From Glandiceps talaboti (Eukaryota; Hemichordata; Enteropneusta; Spengelidae), in assembly GCF_964340395.1 (NCBI RefSeq), contig NC_135549.1, positions 4,381,001-4,445,000 on the forward strand: 64,000 nt of DNA. The letters are read 5' to 3'. How positions within the stretch are numbered: position 1 is the stretch's first letter; every line of letters begins with the position of its first letter. Under the pieces are notes generated by a model. The model made no database searches. It saw nothing but the letters and a program-made list of their open reading frames with translations, and was not told where the DNA came from. The translations under genes were made by a program, and so were the position numbers. This document shows positions 27,626-42,100 of this stretch, in pieces.

Positions 27626-30600
27626 TGTATACGTTGGATCAGTTACTGTTAGTGAATGTGACAACAGTCACCAACATTACCTGGAATTTCATTTTTAAAA
27701 CAGCTCAAATGTTGCACACAATAATGTTTTAGTAGGCCACTGCCATGCCACGAGAAAAATAAAAACCAAAGCAGTGCATACGTGGTGTAATTTGGTTTTG
27801 ATGTTCAGCCAGGGTTGCCGTCAGTGTTACACTTAATATGTCATCCCAGACAAATGAAGTTTTTTTAATGCTGACATATAAATGGGAGAATAATCAAAGT
27901 TATAAGGTACTTGCAGCAGTAGACTGTGAAGTCATTCGTCAAATAACCTTGAGAAGAGACAGCTATGCATGAACATTGCAAATTACTATGTATGAATATG
28001 TTACTGAAAATAAAGCATGTCCGCAAAGTTTTGAGTTTATATCCTTCTTTTAACATTAGTTGTTAAAATGAAAGCTATGAAGCCTTCACGTGACCATACA
28101 TGTATTGTGACGTGAGAATTTACAGTCGTATTGTTTGCCATCAAACCACTCAAGTCAATTTGACCCATTGTACACATTGCCAATGTGTACAGTGTATGTA
28201 TGTGTGTTGTTTCAATAACCTTGACTAGAGCAATATAGTTTTGTCAAGACTACATGTTGTATAACAGTTATTCTCAAATTTGTTTAAAATTCATGCAACT
28301 AAAAATGAAATATTTTTCAAAACTTCTAAATCTACTTCCAGATCAATGACAAAATACTTAAAATCTGTCTGCAGAAAACAGAACAGAATATATTCCAATT
28401 TGTGATATCAGTGTAAGGGAAAACAATGTACACTCTGATTCCTTTGTGCAGGGTTTATCTGGTGCCTGGACAACAAAGGGAACCTTGACACTGTTGCCAT
28501 GACAACAGCCAGGTACCCCAAGGTTGTGGACTAATACTCATTAATGGAAGGATGAACCTTACTAATGACAGTGGACAATTTGACATGCACAGTGTATGAC
28601 ATGTGATTACACCATCTGTCTTTTGTATAGGGATTGCAAATATAAAATACAAATAGCACAGATCAAGCCTGGGTGATTGTTTGGTAATGTGCAATCTTCA
28701 ATGTGTCATCATTGCTTGAGTAAGGTATGCCAGTCGTGTTCTGAATCAAAATGCATGCAATCTCAGAACTGCTTCTTTATTTGAGAGTAAAACGCATATG
28801 TTAAAATTTGATATCAATCTGTATTAATTTCTGCATATGGTTGAGCAAAATTGTTTTCATAGCAGCATGTAAGTTTGTAATTGCAACAACTCACTGTGCT
28901 ACATGTATGTTATTGTAGTATTTAAATTCTATAATTCTGCTAGAAAGATTGCAACTATGGACTACTTCATTTCTTGCAGAGATGCCCTTTTGTAACTATA
29001 TATTGTGCATGAACGTTTTGCAGCATATTTCTCGTTTGCATTTCTGTGAAAACAAATCACTTACCTCAATTTTTATGTTATGTGCACTCATTGTTGTGTT
29101 TGATGCAGGCAAATGCATTCACCGATATAAAAGTCTACATATACATGTACAATGTAGCTACAGTGTATGGACAGCACCGGCTTTTGTTGTAAGCATGCTC
29201 CCTGCACTGTAGTGTACTGTGCTGTACTGAGCAGCAGCAGTGCTGTTTTGTCCTTGTCCCAATACTTCACACACAACTAATAAGAGTCCTCTGGGCTCAT
29301 CAAATACACAGACAATAGTTTGTGCTGTCCAGGGATTACTATGCATGACACTGTTCAAACATATTACGGGCACGGATTGTCAGTGTTTTTGACCAGCTGC
29401 CGAGAGTCTACAAATGTACATGTTGCTAGTGGTACTTTGAACTGGGAGATTTGTGTTTGTCTGTCTGTCGATGATAAATTATTACTTGGCAATTCTCTAT
29501 GAACTGAACATGGAATCTACATACTTCTATGAGTCATTTTTACTTCTATATACACATTTGCACATGAGTGTGAGAGATCACGTCTGCTGTATGCCAATAT
29601 TATCAATCATACACTATAAAATGGAATATTGGCATACATGCATGGAACGCTGCCAATGACTACCCTTGTTGACACCTTGCTTGTGGACATATTCTCTGAA
29701 CTGCGTGATCAAACGAGTACAACGTTCAAGGGCACTATACACAAACTTGGCAGTGCCTCTAGGTCAAGTTAATGTTTCAAACCCACAGGGCACAAATTAT
29801 TTACCATTGAATTGATATTAATTGTTGTTTTCACTATATTTATATTCTGTTGACCTCACAATTTGTTCAGTCACCTTCAAAACAGAACAATAACAACAAC
29901 ATGGTTACATAATTCTGATTGGCTTAAAACCATGTCAACCTGATGCCAACCAATCAGAATACTTCATTGCTGTAACTTTTAATATATGAGTGCCCAAACT
30001 TAATTGATTATAATTTGATAATGAATTTTCAATGAACCCTATAAATTTACATAAACTTCAACAATCTACATTAAATTCTTGTTTTTTATTGTTTTGTAAA
30101 CCAGAGAATATCATAAAGTGAAACGCTGCAAATCATAATGATTACTTTAACATAGAAGCAATGACATTAGATTCAACTGTTCAACTCTTCTGGTATATCA
30201 TCAGAGCCTTTGGCACATTTGTACTATACACACAATGTACAAGATGTAACTCCACCTGAGATTCAGAACTATGGATGTATCACTACGCATACAACAATGT
30301 ATATATGACGAATTTGGATTGCTAACTTTGGGTTAGTTCTGGACACCTTTTTTTACAATACTATATGTGCCTCTCTAATTAAAAAAAATATTGCAATTGG
30401 TTCAAATGTAACTACACATCACACAAGAAACTTTATGAAAGCATACATGTACATCTGTATGCACTGTAAAACTTCTTATTTTACCTGCATACCTACAGAA
30501 TTCAAGTCTGAGAGCTTTACATGTAATGTACAAAATTATACAGCCCTTCATCACTTGGTGATAGACATGTAAAAACAACTGAAAGTCATGCCATACAACA

Positions 30601-31118
30601 CAATTACAGAATAACACCAACATTTGCTGTTAATGGGTTATACTTGAATCCCTGGTCAACACATTTGTGTTATCTTATTAGTGGAGCCATCAGTATTAGT
30701 GGATCATTCTTTTGTTCTGGACCAACTTTTTTGCAGCTCTACAAGACAACTATTTTTCACACCTAAATGTTAACCCTAATCTTATTAACCCTAACCTAAA
30801 TTTATTTTCCAATGTATAATGCCTGTAACCAGTGTTACAAGAACATTACAATGTAAACTAAAGCATGCCTTGGTGTCCCAGACCTTCATTTACAAAATGT
30901 ACTTCTGCACGTTCTGTTACACCAATAACCTGGTAACCTACTTCCCTTGTCAGCTCTGTCTCATAAAACTTCACAAACAACATAGATTTGTATGCCTAGT
31001 GCCTGATACTAGAAGATGAACTAAAGTTTCTTTTCATGTACTGTAGCCTAAGGTATATGCATGTAGGTGACTAGTCAGATACTTTTACAGGAGTACATGT
31101 ACTTTTCTTCAAAACTAC

Positions 31119-31149
<31 letters not shown>

Positions 31150-31207
31150 CATATAATTTCATTCTTCTTTCGCCAAGTAGAGTGCTCAATCACCTTGGAG
31201 AGCTATC

Positions 31208-31599
<392 letters not shown>

Positions 31600-31656
31600 T
31601 ACGCTCTGCCACTGCGGTATAGAGCACTGTCTTATAGCAGATTGATACTCACCGAG

Positions 31657-31692
<36 letters not shown>

Positions 31693-32352
31693 TTAGCATA
31701 CAAACAGACCATTTCTTCTAACACTACATTTACATTGTACACTTATGAAGTTTTATAAAACATGTCTTTTAACATTTACTGGTGGTACACCTTTCTAACT
31801 TACTAATAGCACAATTATCATATAAACTCATGTTTATGATGCTGTTATCTGTTATCTATTACACATGGTTATCAAGACTTCAAAATGTGTCATCTAACAT
31901 TGTACATGTAATTCAGAAACACTTTATGAATATGAATTGTCATCCTTCTTATCATTTTATTTCACAACCTTTGACCAAATGGACATGAAAATAAAAATTT
32001 TGGCCATCATCTTTTCAATGATATAGACCAGCGTATTCTGTTGTAGGTCTCATTAATCATATAAAATTGTGGTTTCCACTACAGTAGGCTAAGCACATAG
32101 TAAATGTATAGTTTAAGTGTAAAGAACACGGTAACATTTGTAACTTACAAATAAGATCACTTGCTACATGTATATCTGTTGTACTGGGATTCTGATGATG
32201 TTGCAAGCGTCAACATTTCTGTGGTGACCAGAGATGCCAGTCACATCAATGAAAGGACTTGTAGTCATGTGGAGTGACAAATGATTAACAACTGTAATTA
32301 AAGATGTGCAAAGTGATGCAAAGGGGTTTCAATAAACACACTTGACAAATTA

Positions 32353-32420
32353 TCAGTCAATCAATCTTTATTATACTACACACACTACCCCAGAGTGTGG
32401 TATGGTACAAATTTTGAAAA
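32353..32420 (-). mobile_element. Possible 3' end of a retrotransposon
   Basis: On the minus strand: CACACTCTGGGGTAGTGTGT, then AATAAAGATTGATTGACTGA. A polyadenylation-type signal running into TTGA repeats is a common 3' end of LINEs in marine animals. A (TCAA)n tract at 25,254-25,278 could be a similar tail. No reverse-transcriptase residues were recognised upstream. Confidence 0.3.
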
Positions 32421-32995
32421 ACAAAATTAAATATGAAAGGTTCACAATTGATAAAAAGTATACAATGAGTCAATCAACTTGGTAATGTACATGGAGCTAC
32501 TGGAGAGTCAGCACATACATGTATCAGTGTTTAAATTAGGCTGTGGTCAGTAATGCACTTGCAAGTAGATACTAATACATATGATTGTACAAATGAACAT
32601 GTACAAAGACTCGGCCTTGCACTACATCCACAGCAGGACGATTCCTCTAGGGCAAACTGTCATGCATGTCCTTACATTTCAACTTATATACAAGAATAAA
32701 TTCCTGAGACCTTTTGCACATACCACACACAGAAAGTCATACAAGTATATTTAGCCCATTGCTGTAGTTTGTTCCAAGTGAGTCTTACTATACTACCAGT
32801 TCTCACCATAGTCACTGCAGTGCAAACCACCCACCCTTCAACTGTCACTGATAAATGCAGGACATCTGCATGTTCCACTAGCTACTAGAGCTGATTCCTG
32901 GGAGCCGACTCACATGACAAAATGCATGTATGCTACACATGTACCAAGTTATATAATTTGATTTGTTTACATACAAATGTACACAAATGTACATA

Positions 32996-33005
32996 CGCAC
33001 GCACG

Positions 33006-33038
<33 letters not shown>
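32996..33038. repeat. (GCAC)/(CA)n microsatellite
   Basis: Three GCAC units followed by CA dinucleotides. Confidence 0.9.
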
Positions 33039-33045
<7 letters not shown>

Positions 33046-33626
33046 TATATACACACACAACATGTAACTATTATTGCCAACCAAAGTGTTTCATTGCTAT
33101 CCTGGGAAAGTTTTTTACAGCCTGTAAAAGTTAGGAAAAGAGTGGATAAGACTGTTTAGAGACAGCAACTGTAAAAAGGGCAAGTTTGTCATGTTGCCAC
33201 ATCTGATGCATGCTTCCCTACATTTGTACAAATGTACCCTTTTTACACTCATATATCATCATGAACCATTCATAAATAACACTCATCCATTCTGACAAAT
33301 TTCAGGTGTGAAAACACTGAGTAAATTTGCACTCTTTACTCGTAAAATGTATAACATGACTTTGATGGATGGACTGGAATTCCCATGAAAGATGTATTTG
33401 ACACTGTGGCACAGAAAGATGATAATGTGAGGTCTTGGTTTCACAACGACTTCTTCATTTTGCATTATAAGGATTAATGCCCTATGACCTGACAGTGACA
33501 CACAATGTAAACAATGTCAAGGGTCAAACAATGTAGCCCCTGGATGTTCCATAGATCTGCTATATACATAAGATAATGCTGCCTTGTTTTTAAAGAGTTT
33601 AAGTTCAAATAATTCCTCTGCACTAT

Positions 33627-33895
33627 CAGGGGTGAACAAATCCACTGGTCCTAGCAAATTTTTTGGGCGGACCACACAAATTTTACCTAGTCTGGTCCAT
33701 CAGACCAGTTCAGTACCTTACTGTTAATAACTACTAGTATGTCAAAAAGTCATCTGAATATACAGATTCATGGGCAAGATTTAGTGTTTCACATTAGCAG
33801 GACCTGGGACCACTAATTCTTTCAGCAGGACCACTGGATTTTTTAAGGCACTGGTCTGGGGACCACCAGTTCACGAAATGATTTGTTCACCCCTG
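33627..33895. mobile_element. 269-bp hAT-like MITE
   Basis: Ends CAGGGGTGAACAAATC and GATTTGTTCACCCCTG are perfect 16-bp inverted repeats, with the CAGGGGTG start usual in hAT elements. ACTAT flanks both sides (33,622-33,626 and 33,896-33,900), a 5-bp duplication. The interior contains partly self-complementary GGACCA/TGGTCC-type blocks and no frame. It lies in BRAF intron 1. Confidence 0.75.
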
Positions 33896-35109
33896 ACTAT
33901 GATGAACATTACTTTGTATAATACATAACATAATTTTTTGACAAATAGATTTTTTAGAATTTGTAGTATCAAAATGTAAATCAAATAATGCATCAAAACA
34001 CACATGCATGTACGCAAGTGGAATACACAGCATAGGGTTCTGGCAAGGTAATTCTAGAGTAGAGGGAGGTGCCTTTTTTGATTCCTTAAAATAATAAAAA
34101 AGTTACAAATGTACAATGTAGTATGGCTTAGGAGTGCACTGAAATGTCTGACAGAGCATGTATAGAAACAGTTTGTTGAGACCAAATGGGAATCCTATAA
34201 TGTAATCAAAATATATCTCCATTGATAATTAAGATAACACTGATGCAAGAACCTGGGATTCAATCCTTGGCCTTTCATAGCATAGTCATCTTTTCCATTT
34301 ATTTTCTCTTGATCATATGCAAACCTTATGTTGAAAAAGTTGCATTATTCTTTGGTGGGGACACTTAAATACATCATTTTTGTAGACCAGACTTATGTTT
34401 ATTTCTCACTGTGACATACTGTAGGCATTTTGGATAGAGTGTTTTCTTGTAAAGACACTCTGAAAGATCTAGGTGCCGTAAAACTCTGCTACTTCCGGAT
34501 TCAATACTTGGAAATGACAAGACAGAATCTTTCCAGGAATGATGGAATGGGCTAGCCCCCAAAGGTGTTACATCAAAATAGTTTGGCCTTCAACAATCTA
34601 AAATTTAGTTAGCAGAATCAAGCTGCATACATTTATTAATGCCTTGTCTTTGTCACTCTAAAACATGTGAAGCTATTATTACTCACACATCTGGTAAAAA
34701 CCTAATCATATAGTGCTGCATTTTTAAAAAAAATCAGAAACCTTTAGTTGATGTGGTATTGGTTTGATCCATTTGTGCACTATTAATCATGCATAACCAG
34801 TAGAGTTTCATCAGCACACCTTATTCTTGATTTGTCTGCAATGTGACAGTACCATACATCATGACTGACACAAACAGGGTTCATCATTCTGATCATAACA
34901 AGCTTGTGCCTGGATCATGATAATGATGATGATGCAATTGCAAATATGATTTATTTACACCCCTTACCTCTAAATACACTTTTGTAGACATAAGTGAGTC
35001 TGATTTTTATCTCATTTTGATTTACTGAGGCCCTAGAAAACCTGGATGACACTACAGCTGTACAATAAACCACAACTTGCATGTATAATATCATTTGCTT
35101 CATCTCCAT

Positions 35110-35262
35110 GTATGTACATGTATGTATGTATGTATGTATGTATGTATGTATGTATGTATGTATGTATGTATGTATGTATGTATGTGTGTATGTGTGTATG
35201 TGTGTATGTGTGTATGTATGTATGTATGTATGTATGTATGTATGTATGTATGTGTGTATGTA
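35110..35262. repeat. (TATG)n microsatellite
   Basis: About 150 bp with TGTG interruptions in the middle. Confidence 0.95.
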
Positions 35263-36112
35263 TGATTGAATCTGTGTACAAGTACCCATGCATCAGAAAC
35301 CAAAGTTATATATTTCAGATTTATCTTCTTTTTAAGACAAAATACTAAGAAATAGTCAGAATTCTAGTTCATACATGCAGACATGTTATATAATACATAC
35401 TAATTTCACATGGCAACCATGTTCCTACAACATGCATGCAGCTTGCTAAAATATACATGTACATACATGTTATTAATTTAACATATCTGAGCATCTTACA
35501 AGTTGGCCAGAAAGTGTTTATTATAAATAAATGGGTAAAGTTTCCATCTGACCTACAACATCCACATATGTACATGTACATTCAGCTTATCAAATCAAAT
35601 CAGTTTCAATTTTTTCAAAATTTCACCTTTCTTCTTGTCACTGTCACATACGTGCAGTGTTATTTTTTTATGCATTTATGTCAACATCTTACTAAACTTA
35701 ATTTCCTCCTTCATGTTAAATGTATCAAATCAAAATTAATACATTTCTGTTTTGGTTACATTAATTACTTACTAACATTTACAATGGTAAAAACCCTAAC
35801 ATCTGCAGAAAAGATGGGGGTAATTTTACATAATTATCAAATCTTATGTCTTTGTAAAGTTATTCTGAATATTGTAAATGTAAATAAATAAATGGTATGA
35901 CAGTGAACCAAAATATCCACTATGGCATTTCTTCAGAATCTGTATACTTCATTTATAAAACTAGTAATAAGTAATTTTGCTGACATGACGATAGTCTGCT
36001 AAAAAGCTTGTCATAATTTTGAAAACCTCTTGAGTTGAGTTTTCATTTGTGTATTACATTTTCATGTTCAAGACATTTAGTATGAAGACGGGTGTATTTA
36101 CATGTACATGGC

Positions 36113-36528
<416 letters not shown>

Positions 36529-36900
36529 TCAACTACAGAGGTCAATACATACATGTACTGCTCTTAGCATTCAGTGAAAGTTACCGCTCTATTCCCATTA
36601 TGTGTCTAGGTACTCAACACAACACAGAGTTGCATTACACCAGACACACCCCTTGATGACAATGATGTACAAGTACAAACTGTCAAATGCATTCTTTTCT
36701 CCAAACACATTTAAAATAACAAAGTCCAATAGCATGACAGTGACATACTAATGTGTAGTTGATTGCTATTATTACAAGTAATGTATTGTATTACTTACAA
36801 CAGACTTCTTGCATATAATTCAGGTATACATCATATAATGTAGCATACCTGTATCAATATCCTATAAAAAATAAGTCCCATGTAGATAATATGGAGTCAT

Positions 36901-37256
36901 GATGGGTGAATGGTTAGCATGACCGGCTTGGAATCTACAGGTTGTAAGTTCGAGCCACGTCTCTGCCTGCTGTTTGTTTCTGAGTGGCTAAAGTCCTTGG
37001 GCAATATTTGAACCATGACTGTGCCTCAGTCAACCCAGCTGTATAATTGATGACCTGGTAGGATGTAGGGTGCAATGTGAAGGCTTTAATCCTATGTGCT
37101 GAAATGGCTGCAATGCATTGTATGCTCTCTGGGGAGTTGAGAAGATTAAGGTCATTCTGATCGAGCCAGGGGTAATAATTGTAAAACGCTTTGAGCATGG
37201 CATGGGAAAGCGCTATATAAGAACCCAACATTATTATTATTATTATTATTATTATA
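36901..37256 (+). mobile_element. tRNA-derived SINE with (ATT)n tail
   Basis: The head resembles a tRNA gene with an A-box-like TGGTTAGCATGACCGG and a B-box-like AAGTTCGAGCC about 35 bp later. A body of unknown type follows. The end reads AAAACGCTTTGAGC, then GGGAAAGCGCTATATAAG, and finishes in (ATT)n at 37,231-37,255. This conserved tail is seen in several animal SINE groups. It lies in BRAF intron 1, opposite in orientation to the gene. Confidence 0.7.
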
Positions 37257-37590
37257 ATGTAAAGTAAGTTAGGGGTTCTAACAAGACTGCATAGGCCAAT
37301 GTAAAATAGAATAGGATCCATTTCAGATGGCATTGGATAATTTCTTGAAACCAAAGTGACATATTTTTTAATCTTAGAAATGTGAGATTCTTACATCTTT
37401 ATTTTTTGTTTTCAAAGAGTACATTGTACATGAATTTATACTGAGTATAACTATCTTTCACCTTAACCATAAAAGTAACTAACAATTTTGCATAACCATA
37501 CAATGTATGGGTGGTTTACCAAATTAATGGCAGTTTTGTCCAATTACTATCTTTTTCACAATTATGTACAAGAATGTTAGTATAATTACT

Positions 37591-37786
37591 GTATGTATGT
37601 ATGTATGTATGTATGTATGTATGTATGTATGTATGTATGTATGTATGTATGTATGTATGTATGTATGTATGTATGTATGTGTGTGTGTATGTACATGTAC
37701 AATGTATGTATGTATGTATGTATGTATGTATGTATGTATGTATGTATGTATGTATGTATGTATGTATGTATGTATGTATGTATGTA
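37591..37786. repeat. (TATG)n microsatellite
   Basis: Two TATG blocks separated by a short TG stretch and GTACATGTAC. Confidence 0.95.
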
Positions 37787-39061
37787 CAATAATCAGTCCT
37801 TGATGGGAATACTGGTGATGATCATGTGACAGATCATGAGATCATCAGGTGACCTATTAATGATGTACGTGAATGTCCACATGTAAACTTTACAAAAACA
37901 ACATGTAAATGTTTTCTGGTTGTTGATCCATGAAAAGTGAACTTTGATAAGTCATTTTAGTGGTGACAACATGCAGAAATAGCTTCTGAGAGAGTAATTT
38001 TGCAGCTGTTAAGAGTACATGTACATCAGTAGGAGACAAGGTCATACACTTTACATGTACACATACAGTACATATACAATTTTTAATATTATTTTTAGCA
38101 TTGCATTATCCAGAATAGAATCCTTACTGTAAGGTCACAAAGTTACACTTGCCAGACTGAATGCATTACATTGTAAACAACCAGGTGCAGCCAAGGAAGC
38201 TGTTCACACAAAAGTTGTTTTCAAGTACATGATATTTCAGTGGGAGAGGATTTTTTTTGCATTGGTCAGTGGGAAGGGAAACAGTAAGTGACAAAACTTA
38301 TATATGTGCTAAGTTGGTAAAGGAATCAGGCAATGCAGACTGCATTGAGTTTTATTCAAATTAGAAGAGTGAAATTTGATAAAAAAATACAGTAACATGA
38401 GTGAGTCATTCATGTTTATTTTTCTAACATTAGATTAATCTAATTCTAATGGCAGATATGAATATCTTTTTGGAGATGACACTGAATGATATGGAGAGGA
38501 CAGTAGTGAGTATGACAATATGAGGAGAGGTGAAAAGGCAGATGGACACGTTTCTGGGCAGTGGGTATGCAGATCAAGCGGGACGGTATCATTGTGAAAT
38601 GTTGTCCTGTACTCGTAAATATAACTAAAACTGTGTTAACATACTGTATTAACTGTTTGTTGGCTTTTTTGATTGCATTAAGACAATGGACTCGTTGGTT
38701 GCACCTGAATTATACAATTCTAGGCCAAACTCACAAATGTTTTATTTTACAAAGTTAAGACATGACATTATCTATCTAACTTGTATTCCTGTATGTGTCT
38801 GTCTTCAGAATCAAAACAAGATTTGCCCAAACACCAACCCGTCACAAAACTATGAATTTTTATTGGACAACCTGTGTGTAATGTGAACATGCACTGACCA
38901 AATACTTGGGATTCTTTCAAAAGAAACAATTGTAAATAGCCTCGTACCAATACAGGCTTTATTAACAACCAATGAGATCAAAATGTATAAGACTAGATGT
39001 ATCAAATTTATGTACACTAACATTGTACATTTTGTTATTTTACCAACAGTTTCACATTTAT

Positions 39062-39176
39062 TATAGACCAGAGACTTGGCTATCTGACTTGACATACTGG
39101 CTTGACAAGCTAGCCCACAGCCTAATCTGACTTGACATTTTCAAGCCAGATGAGATAGCAAAGTCTCTGGACTATA
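39062..39176. mobile_element. 115-bp MITE-like inverted repeat
   Basis: 24-bp ends beginning TATAGACCAGAGACTT pair with the right end at 39,153-39,176 at 22 of 24 positions. The middle carries the direct words CTGACTTGACAT twice. It is too short to code and lies in BRAF intron 1. Confidence 0.55.
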
Positions 39177-42100
39177 TAATTCATGTCAGTGTAAAATTCA
39201 AATTTTGGGAACCCTGTCTTTGTGGAACTCTTCAAAAGAAACACTGTTGCCAATCTTACATTCAAACTTTAACAAGTCAAAAAGTTTCCATTGTGATTTT
39301 GGTGTGAAAATCCCTTTGCTGTCATACTAGTCTGAAGTGAAAGACAATACAGCTTTACAATAATTAATTAAGTTGTACATTTTGATAATATGCACTACTC
39401 AGCAGTAACTATTAGCATACATTTACAATAATAAATAATGCAAATGTATGATTTATAACATTAACATTTTATAAATATAAATGAGAACAGATTTTACCCT
39501 CATGCATGTATGTGTGCACATAGATGTAAACCTTCTACAGACAAAAGAAGCAAGGTTTCCATTGAGGTCTGTAAGGTTGCAATGTGTAAGGCATGACATT
39601 TACAAGTTTTAATAATACCCCAAAGCACACACATGGCACTGAAAAACACTATTTTACCATTCAAGTTACGAAAATGTTTTGTTGAAAGAGTACAAGAGAG
39701 CAAGGTGGTGAAAGTCTGGCCTTCCACAATAGAGAACATCTCATTGTATTTTGTATGGAAGCTGCGTATAGCTAAGAGGTAATCAATAAATGAGGCAGAA
39801 TCAATGGGAATAAACAGTACAATGTGTAACTACTAAAACTCAAAAAAACAAAACAAATCCTTCAGTATTTCTAGGCAACAAACATGTTTACATGTTTCAG
39901 AGAGATTTACCTGTTATCAGACTGTAAACTAATTGTTAGAAACTGTTATTAATCATATGTTTACTATATTTGAAAATTATGAATAAATCATTATTTTTCA
40001 TGTATGCTATGTAGTGTGGTGGGTGGGCTCAAATAGGGAAGGGATTACAGTTCTGTGTGATTCATCCTTTATACAGCTGTTTCTTCAACTTTTACCCAGC
40101 AGTGTTCAGTGTTGGAAATATACATGTACACATATTTCTTATTACGTTTTTCAATAAATCACACCAAATCTAAGATTCCTTATATTTCAATAGAACAGGT
40201 AGTTGAGAAGACTGCATTGTTTGGTAAAATGTGGCAGCTGGACATCCTTTACATTGAACCAAACCCTCTGTAGGTGTTGAGTGTACATACAGATTGTGTA
40301 CATGTATGTGCCCACGAACTGAATTAGTGGAATGACCACACACCTTTTTCCTATCTTTAAAAACTACAATCTGAATCATAACAAAAATACACCTACATGT
40401 ACAAAGTTCACATACTTGCAATACCGAGGTATAATCTGTGGGTGTCACTGCTACATTAATGTCTCCATGTCCTGTAAATAGCTTATCTATTTTCTACCTA
40501 TTGTGACTATGAGGGCATACCAATAATATACATGTAACAACACTGAAATATTTGAAATTCAGGAATGCGTATACAGTCAAGCACAGACCTGACAAAAAGC
40601 AATACATCAAAACCACAAAGAGACTGACCATGGGTATGTCAGAAATGGTACATGTAGAACCTGGAGTGTGCTGCTGACATGACAGCTGATCCCAAACACT
40701 ATTTTTAGACCTCAGATGTTAATTACCAACACAAGTGTAAAATGTCCACTACACTGTAGTTTACTTTATTCCAAATGTGCACACCTATGTTCTGAGTAAG
40801 TGAACAACATCCTCTGAAATTGGACCTTTACAGTGACTTGGTCTTCTGCAAAGTAGGAAGTCTGGAGAATAAGACCCATCTAAATCTACATATATTTTGA
40901 AACCAATACTTGGACATTTTGGCCTTCCCATTTCATGCCTATTTCACAGAAATATCCACTCAAGTTACTAAAAACATATTTCACACAACTAAAAGAATAC
41001 ATTGATGTGTAAAATTTTGGAATGGAATAACGTTGTTGACTTACCAGCAAACAGAATAATCTTGGACCAGCATATTATTTCCACTATAACTTAAGGCAAT
41101 ATGCCTATGTATAATATGTTAGTTGAAGGTGATGTTATCTGAGAAGTTTATTATAGATTGTCAACCAAGTTTATATATTTCATAGGTGGTAAAGCATACA
41201 ATTGCTCAAAGACCTGGGCTTTTAATCCCAAGTTCTCACATTACCAGGTAGTGTTTTTTTTTACCAGTGTACATGTACTTGTGAGGATTGCATACACTCT
41301 TTTGTTCAGAGCCAACTTTTTGTATAGCTCTGCCAGACACCTTCTAGTATATTATGATACTAATTCAGATTGGGCCTTTAATGTGTTATCATTGTAATTA
41401 CATAATATGTTGACAAGTGCTTTCTAAATTCTATTACAAATTCAATCTTTACACATCTATTTTAAACATGTAACTTGGGACTCTCCCTAATATCAATCAG
41501 CAATAGCCAGTACAAATTGGCACTCTGCACAGTTTTCCCGAATCCCCCAAGCCACTGGTCAGCACCAATCTCAAATTATAATAATAGATAAGTTTCTAAT
41601 GTTTCATTGTTTACATAAATTATGTACAAATGTACTTGATCATAGCTTACAAACATGATATCTTTATATATTGGTTTACCTAATAACCATTGCTGCTTAC
41701 AAGTGAATATGACCGACCAGCACCCACTCAGGGTTGGGGAGGCAACTTTTATCACTTGATTGTCCTTCATTTAGAAGCTGGATTTTTTATTGACAAAGTG
41801 TACATTGTCATGAAGTATTACCATTGCAGCCATAAAGTGTAATTATGTAATAATCAACTTTATGAGTTGGTGGTGCTGTCTTTATGAATTATGGAATAAG
41901 TACATGTGAACAATATCAGGAACTAAATCCAGTGGTTCTATGATACCAAAGTGACCGAAGCCCTACTTTAAGTATTTATTGAGTGACATCTGAAGATCTG
42001 ATTATGGTACCAGGTGTATGTACAGTGACTGTGTTGATATTTACAACAGAAAACATCCCAATGGTCTCGTTGGTGCAATCATAATTTATAACACTAAAAT

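Noticed and set aside
30770-30800. Telomere-like TAACCCTAA words
   Set aside because: Only two or three imperfect units; not an interstitial telomere tract.
36901-36975. Functional tRNA gene
   Set aside because: A- and B-box-like motifs are present, but no clover-leaf acceptor pairing was found and the segment continues into a SINE body with an (ATT)n tail.
36935-37354. 139-residue minus-strand frame
   Set aside because: Antisense reading of the SINE and its (ATT)n tail.
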